Shown here in pieces: positions 49,453 to 62,010 of a stretch of 64,000 bases of DNA. Below the pieces are notes generated by a model. That model saw only the letters and a program-made list of their open reading frames with translations, ran no database searches and was not told where the DNA came from. Source of the stretch: Dallia pectoralis (taxonomy: Eukaryota > Chordata > Actinopteri > Esociformes > Umbridae); contig CM055739.1 of NCBI GenBank assembly GCA_029465975.1, forward strand, positions 5,808,628-5,872,627, in the 5' to 3' direction. The position numbers and the translations under genes were made by a program. Within the stretch, counting starts at the first letter, position 1, and each line of letters begins with the position of its first letter.

Positions 49453-51069
49453 CCTTTTTAGTATAATTTGCTTGACAGTTTGTCTGGTTATTAAGATGTG
49501 ATCTGTCACATGATTTAAGAGGACAGTCTGTGTCCACTGTCTAGTTTAACAGTTTAAAACATCATTAAACAGAAGATAGCAGTGGTGAGCCGATAGGCCA
49601 AGGAATACCTCAAAAAATGCATTACTAAATAATGGAAATCATTAAAAACTAAAAACAATTGTAACCTCTATAGAGGGATGCAACCCAAACGTAGGACAGC
49701 AGCTTGCTGTTTGACAAGTCACATCAAGTCTGCAGACTCCAAAAAAACATGTATTCTGGACAAATAACACAAAAATAGTGTGGGGGGAAGTAACTGCCCA
49801 AAATACACAGCATGCCACCAAATATGCATGCAAACCAATACTCGACCAACTATAAAACACGTACATTACATTACGTTATCCCAGAACGTTTAGTGTTCTA
49901 AAATAAGGGGACAATTTGTTAAAAAAAGGTTTGAAATGGTGAAACCAATATGTAAAAATATTAAAGCTGACAATCAATAATTGATCATAATATCATTTGT
50001 AAGATTTTAATGCCAATATAATGTGGAGCCGACGGAGGAAAACATTTCAGAATTTCCCAATAATTCCAGAGGGCAGTGAATTAGTGGCTGGGATCATTAC
50101 AACAATTGTAAACAGAACAGTGCGATGCTAATGAGTCTTAATCACAGCGCTGGTAAAGCCAAAACATTAACCAAGACTACAGACTGTGGCTAGTTAATAC
50201 ACTCATTTATTGCAGACAGCCAGGTTGACTGTACACCTCCTCTTGTTCAATCCGGGTAAAAGAGTGCTTTGTTCCAGGCACCGTTGAACTAATTTGCAAA
50301 GATTGAACCACTATCTGAAAATAGATCTGCCTGGATGTAAAAAGAAAAGGGTTCCCCACAGGGCCAGCCGATGGAGCGGTCAACACTCATTGCAGGGATG
50401 GACCTGAGAGCAAACTTTTTCATTAACACTGTACTGCCATCTAGTGGCCATTCCACATAAACTGCACCGAATGCAAGCGATCGGCCAAGCTATCGAGAAC
50501 CCACCACAGAATTCACCAACAGCTTTGGGAAACGTAAAAAAGAAACTGCTTCCGCAACCAAAAAGATTCGTATTCATCTCTAAGATCTGCAAAAAAAGGG
50601 AACCACAAAAAAATACAAATTGAGTGGGAAAGTTCTCCAAACAATTAAAGCAACACAACGTAAGCAGTTTACAGATTTGCAAAATGAAAAAGTTATTCAG
50701 AATAAAAAAAGGATATTTGTAGAATAATGACAAAAGGAGAGTCCCCGACAGGAAAATCTAAAAACCTAAACCAAGTGGAGAAACCTGTTGGCAGCTTAAA
50801 TTGTGAAGTTAAGTCCAATAAACAGCCATGTTTCACTTTTTAACTCTGTGACTTGCCACAAGTCCTTCCCAGCAGTAGTTTTAATTGGCTGAAACAGACC
50901 ACATTAAACCATAGCACCACTAAAACAACCCCCAGTCTTTCAACACGGCCGTAAATTCAGAAGTACTATGTGGAGTTGCACTATGTGGAGTTGCTGTTAC
51001 GCACCAGGGAGCCTCTCCAACACACGTAAGGGTAGTCATAAACAACATACATGCAGTCCCAGGGCCTGT

Positions 51070-51682
51070 GCCAAGACCTAGCTGGGACATAGACCAGTAC
51101 TAAGTTAGAGCTGGACCTAGTTGGAACATAGACCAGTACCAAATTAGAGCTGGACCTAGCTGGAACATAGACCAGAACTAAGTTAGAGCTGGACCTAGCT
51201 GGGACATAGACCAGTACTAAGTTAGAGCTGCACCTAGCCAGGACATAGACCAGTACTAAGTTAGAGCTGGACCTAGTTGGAACATAGACCAGAACTAAGT
51301 TAGAGCTGGACCTAGCTGGGACATAGACCAGTACTAAGTTAGAGCTGCACCTAGCCAGGACATAGACCAGTACTAAGTTAGAGCTGGACCTAGTTGGAAC
51401 ATAGACCAGAACTAAGTTAGAGCTGGACCTAGCTGGGACATAGACCAGAACTAAGTTAGAGCTGGACCTAGCTGGAACATAGACCAGTAACAAATTAGAG
51501 CTGGACCTAGCTGGGACATAGTCCAGTATAAGTTAGAGCTGGACCTAGTTGGAACATAGAACAGTACCAAATTAGAGCTGGACCTAGTTGGAACACAGAC
51601 CAGTACCAAATTAGAGCTGGACCTAGCTGGGACATAGTCCAGCACTAAGTTAGAGCTGCACCTAGCTGGGACATAGTCCAAT
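51070..51682. repeat. 39-bp minisatellite (~15-16 copies)
   Basis: The unit runs CTAGCTGGGACATAGACCAG then TACTAAGTTAGAGCTGGAC. Variants GTTGGAAC, GCCAGGAC and GAACTAAG recur in a three-copy pattern. The 13-residue periodic open frame on the minus strand is an artefact. Confidence 0.95.
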
Positions 51683-52111
51683 ACACTGCATATAATCTTA
51701 GCAGAGGATAGTTTTTATATAAAGTGAGCAAACTTTAACATAAACATGTTTAAACAGAGACAGCGTCTTTAACAAGAAACAAAGAAAGTTTAATGATTGT
51801 TGTATACCCAAGGGATTCAACGAGCTACAGACAATAGACAAAACGTACAGCACTCATTGGAATATAAAATACTTTACATCCAAAGCAAGTGAACCTATTG
51901 TTCGAGTATATTCCCTGAGTGTGTTACTGTATGTGAGAATCACCTCTGTAAACCAAGGCACACTTTGCCTCAAGCATAAGTGCAAATGACATTGTACAGC
52001 GGTTTGGCCCTGGATCCTTGAGAAAGAACAGTAGCTTTGTCCCTGGCTTTTGTTAACCACGTCTACTTAAAAACACCAGAGGCAAAAAACCCCATGCAAT
52101 AAAACACGAAC

Positions 52112-52215
52112 CATGTCCCATAGTGTCCCCTTTTTTCTCCATAGTGCACTGCTTTTCCATAACCTCCCTAAGGCTATAGGGCTGTTTAGACCGAAGCCTA
52201 GTGGTGCATACTAAG
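52112..52215. mobile_element. Degenerate foldback repeat (candidate)
   Basis: ATGTCCCATAGTGTCCCC, CCATAGTGCACTGCTTTTCC and GGCTATAGGGCTGTTTAGAC resemble the 19705-19815 family. The second terminal repeat is not clear. Confidence 0.4.
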
Positions 52216-53579
52216 CCTGGCCCAGAGCTTTAATTACAACATGCTTACAACAGCATGCGCTATATTAAAAGCAGCCTATATCGCTTTTTTTCTATTTATC
52301 ATTTCTGAAATTTAACTAGGCTTGGGGCTATTAAATCCTAGTTTAAAATATCTCCAAGCTGCCAGAAAGCCGGAGCAAGAGATTGCCAATTTCACAGCTG
52401 CGGTATTTATTGTCTTTACTTGCACACGCCGATTAGCCCCGCCCGGCAATAGCGGGCCTGGGAAAGCATTTGCTAACGTGCTAACGTGCTAACGCCAACC
52501 GCTTAAGTCGCAGCTCTGGCCGACAACAATCAGTGTTTTGAAAAGGACAATCATCTGGATTCAAGAAACACGTGTCAGGCAGCAGAGAAAGTGTGTTCAG
52601 GAGATTAGGATGTGTTACAAACCAAATAGCGTATAGTTACTTCCTCAAGCTACATTCATTTTGATGACATAAAGGGAGTAAAAGAAAAAGGATACCGGGT
52701 TTCTGACAGGATTAGCTGTCTTGGTATTTTACTGTGCCGATGTCATTGTGTTTCCCAGTGTCTCCTGTAGATGTCATTCTCTTCCTGATAAAAGTACGGG
52801 GGGCGTTCACAGGGCAATTCGGAGGACCAGGTCCTCTCTGTCGATCTCATTCGTAACGATGTATAATTGATAGTGCGATTGATAAACCTAAAGGCACTTG
52901 ATACATCCGGGGCCAGATCTCAACGGAGCCTTCTAGGACGGAGTAGGCGGGGTTCTTCAGATGAAGAAAAAGAGTCTCGTCTGATCTCAATCTGTCAGAG
53001 GAGATGTCTGCTGACTGGACTGACTCACGGAGGTTTACAGAGTGACTGCTCGGGGATTGTAACTATAAGTATTCTGGATTAACCACGGTCTCAATGGGAT
53101 TATTGTGCATTACATTCGGCAAGCCAAGTTAGTTGAACAACCATTGTTAAGACAAAATGTTTTCCCATGTGAATTATAAACGGTTTATGACAGAAACGTT
53201 TGTCTGGAAAAATGGACATGTTCCATGATTACCAAAAACGGTAAGGTAAGGAAATAACATCTGTCACGAAGTTCACAAGTGGATATCTGTGCTGTACCAC
53301 GTAATACGGCAGCTGACAGGTGAGCGTGGCTGTGTCGATCTGCAGCGTAGCGTCACCGTTTATTCATACGAGACAGGTCGACACAGCTCTCAGCGGTGAA
53401 TTACGAGGCCAACGCTAACCTCCTGATACTTCCGCGTGATCTGGAAGGGATTTTAAATTAATTAGAGACTATAGTGAATATCCCAGGGCGGCATTGTGGC
53501 TATAATGCTGCCAGCCTCTGACAAAGAGATGTAAAGAGAAAAGCCCCCGCAGGCCAGTGTAATGTTATCAGTAAAATGT

Positions 53580-53621
<42 letters not shown>

Positions 53622-55397
53622 GGGAAAGGGGTGCGGAGAGAGGGTGTGTGTGCGTGTGTGTGTGTGTGTGTTAGCATGCCGCTTTCTCACTCAATAATCT
53701 CTTCATTACACAGCGCACCTCAGTAGGAGGCTGAATCAAAGGCCTGGAGGATATCTCCTTGGCTCAGTGCAAACATCAGGGACACGAGGCACGCCGGAGG
53801 TTTTCCTCTGGTTCATAAATAATACACGCTGTTTACTGTCTGCTTACGGGTGCCTAGTGCTTTTCTGTCTGGCATGTGGGCTGGATGGACCGTTGTGGGG
53901 GTTTCTTTGGTGCAGAAGGGGGGCTTTTGCGGCTGGGAAATCGTAAACCAAACAATGATGTCAGGTCAAATGCAGAATGCAGACATTCACATGGTATTAA
54001 TGAGCACGACACGAAACCCAAATGCTTTAGAGTGGCATGTCCTCTACAGTAGAGAGTCTGCCTTGATTGCCTGAACTCTCCTAGTGTCATTGAATTTAAT
54101 TATTCATTATGAAACTATGAATTTGATCCTTCAACGTCACTATTTGCCATTAAAATACATTTAAAAAAAATAGCGGACGGTGTAAAACGGATCTAGCACT
54201 ATTGGCTAAATCCCTACCCCTGTGCCCCTGGGGACTCCATCAATTCAATTATCCTGGAAGGTCAACCATTACATTAGAGCCCGGCTATTGCTCTCACACA
54301 GTCAGTCCACACAAACACCCACAGACACACACACACACACACACACACAAGTACAATCACACACACACAAATCCAAACACAACCACACACACCCCGGGAT
54401 ATGGTAAACCATAAGAGGGGCCCATTTATCACTGCCAAGGGCCCCCACCCCGTTCACAAACACACACACTCACACACACACACCCCTCTACATCAGCCCA
54501 CGTGCTCCATCCACGCTGCTGACAGGGTTCTGTGGAGATGCGATTCAGGCCTGGCTGTCAACCTCAGACACTACGGGGACCATCACCGGGGCCCTCACTG
54601 TGGCCCTCACTGGGACACTTTCCCCCGGTTTCTGTTCACGACTGATAAGCCCCAATCTACAGGGACAGCAGCTGAGGCCTCAGACATCCTCTCGCTCCCC
54701 CAGCAGTGTCAAAGATCCTCCAAGCAACTGTCAAAGCCATTTTCATGCTCTCACCACACGAACGAGAGTCCACACACACACACACACACACACCCCAAGC
54801 ATCAAAATACACTAACAATAACATAGAACGGAAGTAGGCTATTGGATTTACACAATTACGTACTAAATGTAATGCTATATTTCCTTGTAGATTCTAGATG
54901 TATTCTTTTAGCTTGTACTGACATGACTTAATAACATCAACAAATAACATAAATCACATTCAGTCACTTATGCACAGATGAGTGGAAAATAAAGGTTTGT
55001 GTGTGTGTGTGCGTGTGTGTGTGTGTGTGTGTGCGTGTATGTGCGCGTGTATGCAAGCATACATGCACCCAGCAAACTGTCTTTTCTTTTTTGCCTTAAA
55101 CACGGTGTGCCTCAGAAGGCTAAGAAAATAAAGCATGTTTCACACCGAGTTTGGAGTTTATTTTACCACATTGTTTTGACAGCCGTTTCCAGTGGTCATA
55201 ATCTCAGAGCCTGTGTTTTAAATGCCCCTTTAATGGACTGCCAGGCCAGCAGGACCAAACCTACCCACAATCCCTTTCACAGACCTTCTTCCACACTTTC
55301 TGTCTCTCTCTCTGTCCAGCAGGAAACTCAGCATCCTGCCTAGGACTAGTTTACATGTGAAGAGAGGAACCGAGAGAAACACAAGCGTACGCAGACA

Positions 55398-55467
55398 CAC
55401 ACACACACACACACACGCACACACACACACACATCCACCCCTCTGCACACACACACACACACACACA

Positions 55468-55526
<59 letters not shown>

Positions 55527-55550
55527 GCACACACACACACATCCACCCCT

Positions 55551-55611
<61 letters not shown>

Positions 55612-55704
55612 CACACACACACATCCACCCCTCTGCACACACACACGCACACACACACACACACATCCACCCCTCTGCACACACACAAACACACATCCAC
55701 CCCT

Positions 55705-55748
<44 letters not shown>

Positions 55749-55845
55749 ACACACACACACACACATCCACCCCTCTGCACACACACACGCACACACACAC
55801 ACACACACATCCACCCCTCTGCACACACACACGCACACACTCCCA
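55398..55845. repeat. Compound CA array with CATCCACCCCTCTG spacers
   Basis: Seven copies of CATCCACCCCTCTG are separated by CA tracts of very different lengths (about 15 to 90 bp), with CACACG and CACACT interruptions. It is probably a minisatellite whose CA part mutates as a microsatellite. Confidence 0.93.
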
Positions 55846-56501
55846 AGACCCATTAAGCCACCAAGCCTCAACACACCTCTCTCTCAGGGCCGAGTATGTG
55901 CACATTTCACGGGAAGCCAAACGGCAGGGCCCGGGACTGGATCTTGAATGAGAGGGCTTGACTGGACAGAGACAGGGCCAGGCTTGTTCAAGTGACTGGG
56001 ACTGTGTTCTGCTTTCTCCAAACATAAACACCAGCGCTAACCAAAGTTTGGTCGCGAAAAACCTGGAGTGAGATCCACAGTTTTTCCTCCTGACAGTGTT
56101 TGAATACAGGCCGGCTGGTTAAAGACCCGGCTAAACCCTTCAGGGCCGTAATGTTTAAGGAGTAAATCTGATGCCAGAGTGAACTGGATGTAAACCGGAT
56201 GCCTGAGGTCCAACCGCCATTAATACTAACAGATCTCTTTCTTCTTACACAGAAAAGATCAGCCCTGCATTAAGACACTCAATACGGCTCCAATATCGCT
56301 ACTCTTATAAACGTATCCTAAAGCTTCCGTAAGTGCCAACGTTGAAATGCTCAATAAGGAATTATGGAGACTCATGTCATTGGCTGTAGCACGGCATTTT
56401 AAACTGCTACCTTAAATCACAGCTGTGAGGTAGAATGGTTTGAGTGCAGTGAGAGAAGAGCACGCCTGAGAGGAAGTGATGTAAAAGAGTGTGGAGGCAG
56501 T

Positions 56502-56925
56502 GCTAGTCTGGTGGATGTGATGTAGAAGGGTTAGGTGGGGTGAGAGATGAGCTAGTCTGGTGGATGTGATGTAGAAAGGTCAGGTCGGGTGAGAGATGAG
56601 CTAGTCTGGTGGATGTGATGTAGAAGGGTTAGGTGGGGTGAGAGATGAGCTAGTCTGGTGGATGTGATGTAGAAAGGTCAGGTCGGGTGAGAGATGAGCT
56701 AGTCTGGTGGATGTGATGTAGAAGGGTTAGGTGGGGTGAGAGATGAGCTAGTCTGGTGGATGTGATGTAGAAGGGTTAGGTGGGGTGAGAGATGAGCTAG
56801 TCTGGTGGATGTGATGTAGAAGGGTTAGGTGGGGTGAGAGATGAGATTGTCTGGTGGATGTGATGTAGAAGGTTTAGGTAGGGTGAGAGATGAGCTAGTC
56901 TGGTGGATGTGATGTAGAAGATGTG
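56502..56925. repeat. 49-bp minisatellite (~8-9 copies)
   Basis: The unit runs GCTAGTCTGGTGGATGTGAT, GTAGAAGGGTTAGGTGGGGT, GAGAGATGA. Copies alternate between AAGGGTTAGGTGGGG and AAAGGTCAGGTCGGG in the first half. Confidence 0.95.
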
Positions 56926-58371
56926 TTGGGGGCATTTAGAGAAAAGCTAGTCTGAGAGAAAGTGGAAAAAACTAAGAGATGTTCAAAGTCAACCACATTG
57001 AATATATTTTCTTCTAGAGACAGTGTGAATGTGTGTGCATGTGTGTGTAAGTGTGTGTGTGTGTGTTTGTGTGTGTGAGGAGGGATAATTTGGGATAGAG
57101 CGACTCTAGTTGGTGAGCACAGTTTCAATTATCTCTGTGATACAGTAGACTGTGTTGACTGAAGACCATGCCGAGGCTTGGAGATGATATGTGATTTTGA
57201 GGGGGGGGCGGGGCTCTGACAGAGATAATCCCAATTTCAAATGGAGCTCAAAGACACTAAACACCCCCCCATTATTTCACCCCTCCCTCCTCCATCCTCT
57301 CATCCTGTCTGGCACAGATAACACACCACCCTTTCCTCACATAAACACATAAACACAGACACACACACACACAGGCACACAGGCACACACACACAATAAT
57401 TAGCGTGACATCCAATCACATGACTCAGAAAGAGCAGCACAGCTTCAAACAAAACCATGAGGTAGACACAGAACATATTAACACATTAAAGTGTTATAAA
57501 CAGGAAGTAGAAACAATATTACAACCTGGTAACATATCAGTACATCAGTATTAGTACAGCCTGAAAGTAAATGCAGTATTACAGCCTGCGGTATATACAG
57601 AATTAAAACCTGGATGCAGACAAAGTAGTGAAGACCTCATTACTGCCTTGGAGCAGATAAAGTAACAGCCATTGGAAAATAGGGCTAAAGCACCCCCAGG
57701 CATCTGCACAGCACCCTCAGTTATTATCCCTTGAGCCGCCCCTTCAATGCTCCCCCAGTAAAATAAACTCTGATAACAGCATGGAAGTAGATACAGCATT
57801 AAAACCAGGACGTGAATACACCAATACAGCCTGGTATGGATACAGTATCAAAACCAAGAATTAGAAGTAAAAAGACTGTTGCTTATTTTTCAGAGGACCT
57901 TTTTGATACTGGAACTGCATTTTATGCAGTCTTACAGTACTGCTCCATAGCTGCACAATATGTCAGTCGCAGCTGTTTTAGGCCTGCTGCCCGAAAACGT
58001 TTTTCATGAGGCTATTTGGGTATTTAATGGCCATGGCTGGTATCTCCTCCACTAGGAGGACATTCCCGCCTTTCCGACCCTTTCCTTGGGCTTTCTCCGA
58101 CCTCACCACTGGACATTGTGTGTGAGTTTGATTTAAAATAATTAGTGTACACATATTTTATATACGTAATCATAAGAGTAAGTTTTTTTCGAACGCATTC
58201 AGTGCCGTGACCTGCCACCACCAAAAGTGCCCGGAGGTTCAACCCAAATGTATGTTTAAATTTAAGATACGTCAGCATGGGAAGGACAGAAGGTTTCCAC
58301 TGAGAGAGTATAGTGAAGTTATAATGGACAACGAGCGAACATTTACGGCAAACGTGTAAGTGAGGGCTGAC

Positions 58372-58392
58372 AGTGTGTGTGTGTGTGTGTGT
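58372..58392 (-). promoter_or_regulatory. CA repeat 20 nt past the 64-nt exon donor
   Basis: The transcript carries (CA)n beginning about 20 nt after ATG|GTACGG, preceded by a CU-rich stretch. CA repeats near donors are known hnRNP L targets (established knowledge). A role here is inferred. Confidence 0.55.
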
Positions 58393-58412
58393 CCGAGGGA
58401 GAGAAACCGTAC

Positions 58413-58476
58413 CATTGTTCCTTCGCTTTCGCTTCGTGCGACTTCCCTCTGCAGGCGGGCCACAGCCAGCTTCTCC
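58413..58476 (-). CDS. nckap5: NCKAP5 coding exon, start of coiled coil (64 nt)
   Basis: This is the first supported coding exon of the minus-strand gene in the window. The acceptor is TTTTGTGCAG just above 58476 and the donor is ATG|GTACGG at 58412. The first base completes a split codon (AG|G, Arg) and 21 full codons follow: EKLAVARLQREVARSESEGTM. The EKLAVARLQREVA block is a hallmark of NCKAP5 and NCKAP5L near the start of their coiled coil, and the charged heptads fit that. The incoming intron is phase 2 and the outgoing intron phase 0, so skipping the exon would shift the frame. A CA repeat in the transcript (58372-58392) begins 20 nt past the donor. The preceding N-terminal exon was not found between here and 64000, apart from one weak candidate at 63835. 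Confidence 0.88.
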
Positions 58477-59539
58477 CTGCACAAAAGGAAACGGGAGAGA
58501 AAATAAAAAGATCGGAAAAGAGAGATGGACAGAGAAAGAGAAAACAAGAGACGAGTGAAAAAATTATCCCTTTCTTCATTCCAAACGTCATGCACTGTTT
58601 TCTTTTTTTTGGCTAGCTAGTTGCACTGGGGTACTACACACATGTTAACCAACAGAATGGATACGCAGGGTAACCAGGCACACACTAAACAGAGACACAT
58701 CCTGATAAACATAACACACATGGACTCTAGACGGACAACCGGTGACGTTGTCTCGTTAACGCGCACACAAAACTATGGCATCTAACGTTTGTTTTGGTAA
58801 AAACAAAACTGTTCCACAGAATGTATTGGACAGTAAATATCCCCTCTAATACGGGAACTCAATAATGAGAAACTGCGTTGCACTCAAAGCGGATAACCAG
58901 GTCTACTGACTGCTCATATAGACTACCTGCCTTCCCTCCACACAATGCATTGCAATGTGTGGGACAGCCGGGCACTAGGCGAAGTGTAACCCCAGACGCT
59001 GCCGCATTTTTCACCGCTAAACGAACGCTCGCCGTGCGTTCCGTACTACCGTGGCTAACCTGTCGGTAGAGCAACGGACCAGACCACTTCTCTGGGTCAG
59101 TGATGCCTTCCATATTATCCACATAGCTGAGGGCGCCAGACTAGAACAGGTACATGCCATGCTTTCATGCCCACCCGCAGGCAGCCCCCATTAGTTGCCC
59201 ACAAAATAGCTCCTCGCAGTCGTCATACATAAATGGTCTTCAAATAGCTGCCTGGCGCATTCTTCTGTGTTGTTACACAGACCAGGCTTGTTTCTCGGGC
59301 CCCGGAACAACTGTCAAGTCTTTAACCACCTGGTAAGACATCCTAAACAATCCCCAGTGCCTTTGACTTAGCTGGGGAAACCCGCATTGTGGGTGGCAGC
59401 GAGGGCAGACCGAAATAGGGGACTGAAGCCTCCCGCGAAATTAATTGGCAGTTTGAAGTTCACTATTCTGGGACGTTCTGGTTTGTTTGCAATCGTCTGC
59501 GATGTGTGAGGGGAGGAAATGAGAGCCAAGCTGCACGCA

Positions 59540-59750
59540 GACACACAGATGTACACACACAGATACACACACAGATACAGACACACACACACACAGATAC
59601 ACAGATATACACACACACAGATACACAGATACACACACCGATACAGACACACACACAGAGATACAGAGATATACACACACACACACAGATACAGACACAC
59701 ACACACACACAGATACACACACACACACACACACAGATACACACACAACC
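59540..59750. repeat. CA repeat with GATACA interruptions
   Basis: Blocks of ACACACAC alternate with AGATACA at 12-30 bp spacing. Low-complexity open frames on both strands derive from it. Confidence 0.92.
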
Positions 59751-59891
59751 TGAGCCATGGGAAAATGGACCAAAGTGATGGTACACGTGAATCTGAAACA
59801 CATGGTTCCAGTTGTGAGTAACCATTCTAGTTCAAGTAATGTGTGTAGCAGATCTAGCTCCTCCAGTGTCTATGTGTGTGTGTGTGCATGT

Positions 59892-59902
<11 letters not shown>

Positions 59903-59956
<54 letters not shown>
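59903..59956 (+). repeat. (TG)n(GA)n compound microsatellite
   Basis: A TG tract switches directly to a GA tract of about 16 units. Confidence 0.96.
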
Positions 59957-59961
<5 letters not shown>

Positions 59962-60821
59962 ACAGAGCACACATACATAAGCTGTGTCACCAAACGTCTG
60001 CGACTTGTCACACGATCTACAACGTTTTCCTAACTGGCTTTGTTATGTCTGCGAGCCAGACATGCAGGGGTTAAGTTGCGGGCCACTTTTACGCAGCCTT
60101 GCATAAAGGGGACAGGGAACCTGAGCTAACTGCGCCCTGTGAGAAAATGGTTGCCAAAAATAGAGCAATTTGACATTCTGTGTAAAACATAATTACAGTA
60201 ATTGGTACATTTTTAACCGGCAGTCAAAACAGTATTTCTAAACGGCAACATTTGTCTCCAATTTCGGCAGTGATAATGTAGCGACGGTGATAATGTAACC
60301 CTAACCCTATTCGTTGGGAATGGGAAAGCGAAGGCTGATGTGTCCTGCACAACCCATTTAGCACAACTGACCCTGACATTATGTGGCATCTGCTTTAAAA
60401 CCACGTCCAGACGAGGCCATGCTGCTCATCTGTTTCCAAGCAAGCGGCTGTCCTGTCCATTGGCAGCTGTGCAAACCTGCCCTACGGAACAGAGTCCGGG
60501 ACAGAGAGCCGGTCCAGTTTAGGCTACGATGACATGTTTGAACGGTAACGTGGCCAAGCTGTTCTCTTCCATCTCTTGTCTGCTGACCCTCAGGTGCAAA
60601 GGGAACCCACAGTGTGATCGGGCAGCAGGCTTGTGTCAGAATGTTTTCCTCTAAATATTTAACTCCAAGCCCACTATCCAGACGCCCCTCCACCCGACAT
60701 CCACCCTCCAGTCCTCCGTCCCCCCAGTCCTCCGTCCCCCACACCCACCCATTCATTTCTCTGTTCCTCATCCATCTATTCCTCCACCCAAAATGACCCA
60801 CCCTCCACCCCAACGTCTATT

Positions 60822-61066
60822 CCTCCATCCCACCACCTTCCCATCACTTGTCCCCCCCCACCCCTCCATCCCACCACCTTCCCATCACTTGTCCCCCCCC
60901 ACCCCTCCATCCCACCACCTTCCCATCACTTGTCCCCCCACCCCCTCCATCTCAACACCACCTTCCCATCACTTGTCCCCCCCACCCCTCCATCCCACCA
61001 CCTTCCCATCACTTGTTCCCCCCCCCCCACCTCTCCATCTCACCACCACCTTCCCATCTCTCCATT
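60822..61066. repeat. 41-bp C-rich minisatellite (~6 copies)
   Basis: The unit includes CCTCCATCCCACCACCTTCC and CATCACTTGTCCCCCCCC. The minus (transcript) strand is G-rich with runs of three to nine G. Confidence 0.92.
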
Positions 61067-61251
61067 CCTCCATCCGTTCCGCCTCCACCCATCTTTTCCT
61101 CCTCTTTGAACCCAATTAGTGTGAGTGGGGGGGGGGGTGTATTCCAGTAGGAAATGGCAGCTTCTGTCAGTCTGCTCGGAGGGTTGGCACCAGGCTGGCC
61201 TCCAGCAGTTCCTAGTGACATGGAATCACCTGCCATTTTCCGCATCAATGC

Positions 61252-61577
61252 CCAGCGTGTCCCCTCAGTCTGCCCAGCGTGTCTCCTCAGTCTGCCCAGC
61301 ATGTCCCCTCAGTCTGCCCAGTATGTCCCCTAAGTCTGCCCAGCATGTCTCCTCAGTCTGCCCAGCATGTCTCCTCAGTCTGCCCAGCGTGTCCCCTCAG
61401 TCTGCCCAGCGTGTCCCCTAAGTCTGCCCAGCATGTCTCCTCAGTCTGCCCACCGTGTCTCCTCAGTCTGCCCAGCGTGTCCCCTAAGTCTGCCCAGCAT
61501 GTCTCCTCAGTCTGCCCACCGTGTCTCCTCAGTCTGCCCAGCGTGTCCCCTCAGTCTGCCCAGCATATCCCCTCAGT
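61252..61577. repeat. 22-bp minisatellite (~15 copies)
   Basis: The unit is CAGTCTGCCCAGCGTGTCCC plus CT, with AGCATGTCTC, CACCGTG and CTAAG variants. A multi-copy block (CTAAG, CATG, ACCG) recurs near 61420-61470 and 61485-61535. Confidence 0.95.
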
Positions 61578-61888
61578 CAACCAATTATCTATTCCCCAAT
61601 AAGAGCAGCTTGAAGAATTGTGACACAGGGGGCATCACGCTTCAGTGAGGCCAAACCACCTGACGCCCTCAGTCGCCACCCAACTGCTTCCCCAGCCTGG
61701 CACAGGGCGCTTCCGCAAAGGGCAATGAGCCAAGCCCCCTCAGGGCAGGAGAGGTGAAACAAAGGGCCCTCCTCATCTACACCCCATCTCTCTCTGTTTG
61801 TGGAGACGGTTACTTCTCATTCAGGCTCTGTGTGTTTCAGAGCTGTCACAGATCCAGTTCTGATCAGCTGTTTGAGCTCAACCAGATA

Positions 61889-62010
61889 ATCACCCACCCA
61901 CACAATCACCCACACAATCACCCACCCACACAATCACCCACCCACACAATCACCCACCCACACAATCACCCACCCACACAATCACCCACCCACACAATCA
62001 CCCACCCACA
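61889..62010. repeat. 16-bp minisatellite (~8 copies)
   Basis: The unit is CACCCACCCACACAAT, almost invariant. Confidence 0.95.

Larger units (their letters stand above)
47276..58412 (-). other. NCKAP5 intron, 11.1 kb
   Basis: It contains a Tc1-like remnant (48370-49452), tandem arrays at 51070-51682, 55398-55845 and 56502-56925, TG/CA tracts at 53583-53619, 54320-54350 and 54993-55033, and a possible foldback repeat at 52112-52215. The stretches 49460-51060 and 57130-58370 show nothing I can name beyond a short G-run near 57200. Confidence 0.75.

Noticed and set aside
50981..51493. 170-residue repeat protein on the minus strand
   Set aside because: A by-product of the stop-free 39-bp array.
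55230..56031. Cys/Val-rich and His/Thr-rich open frames
   Set aside because: CA/TG microsatellite translations on both strands.
61125..61648. Overlapping Ser/Pro/Gln open frames on the plus strand
   Set aside because: They are the 22-bp minisatellite read in successive frames.
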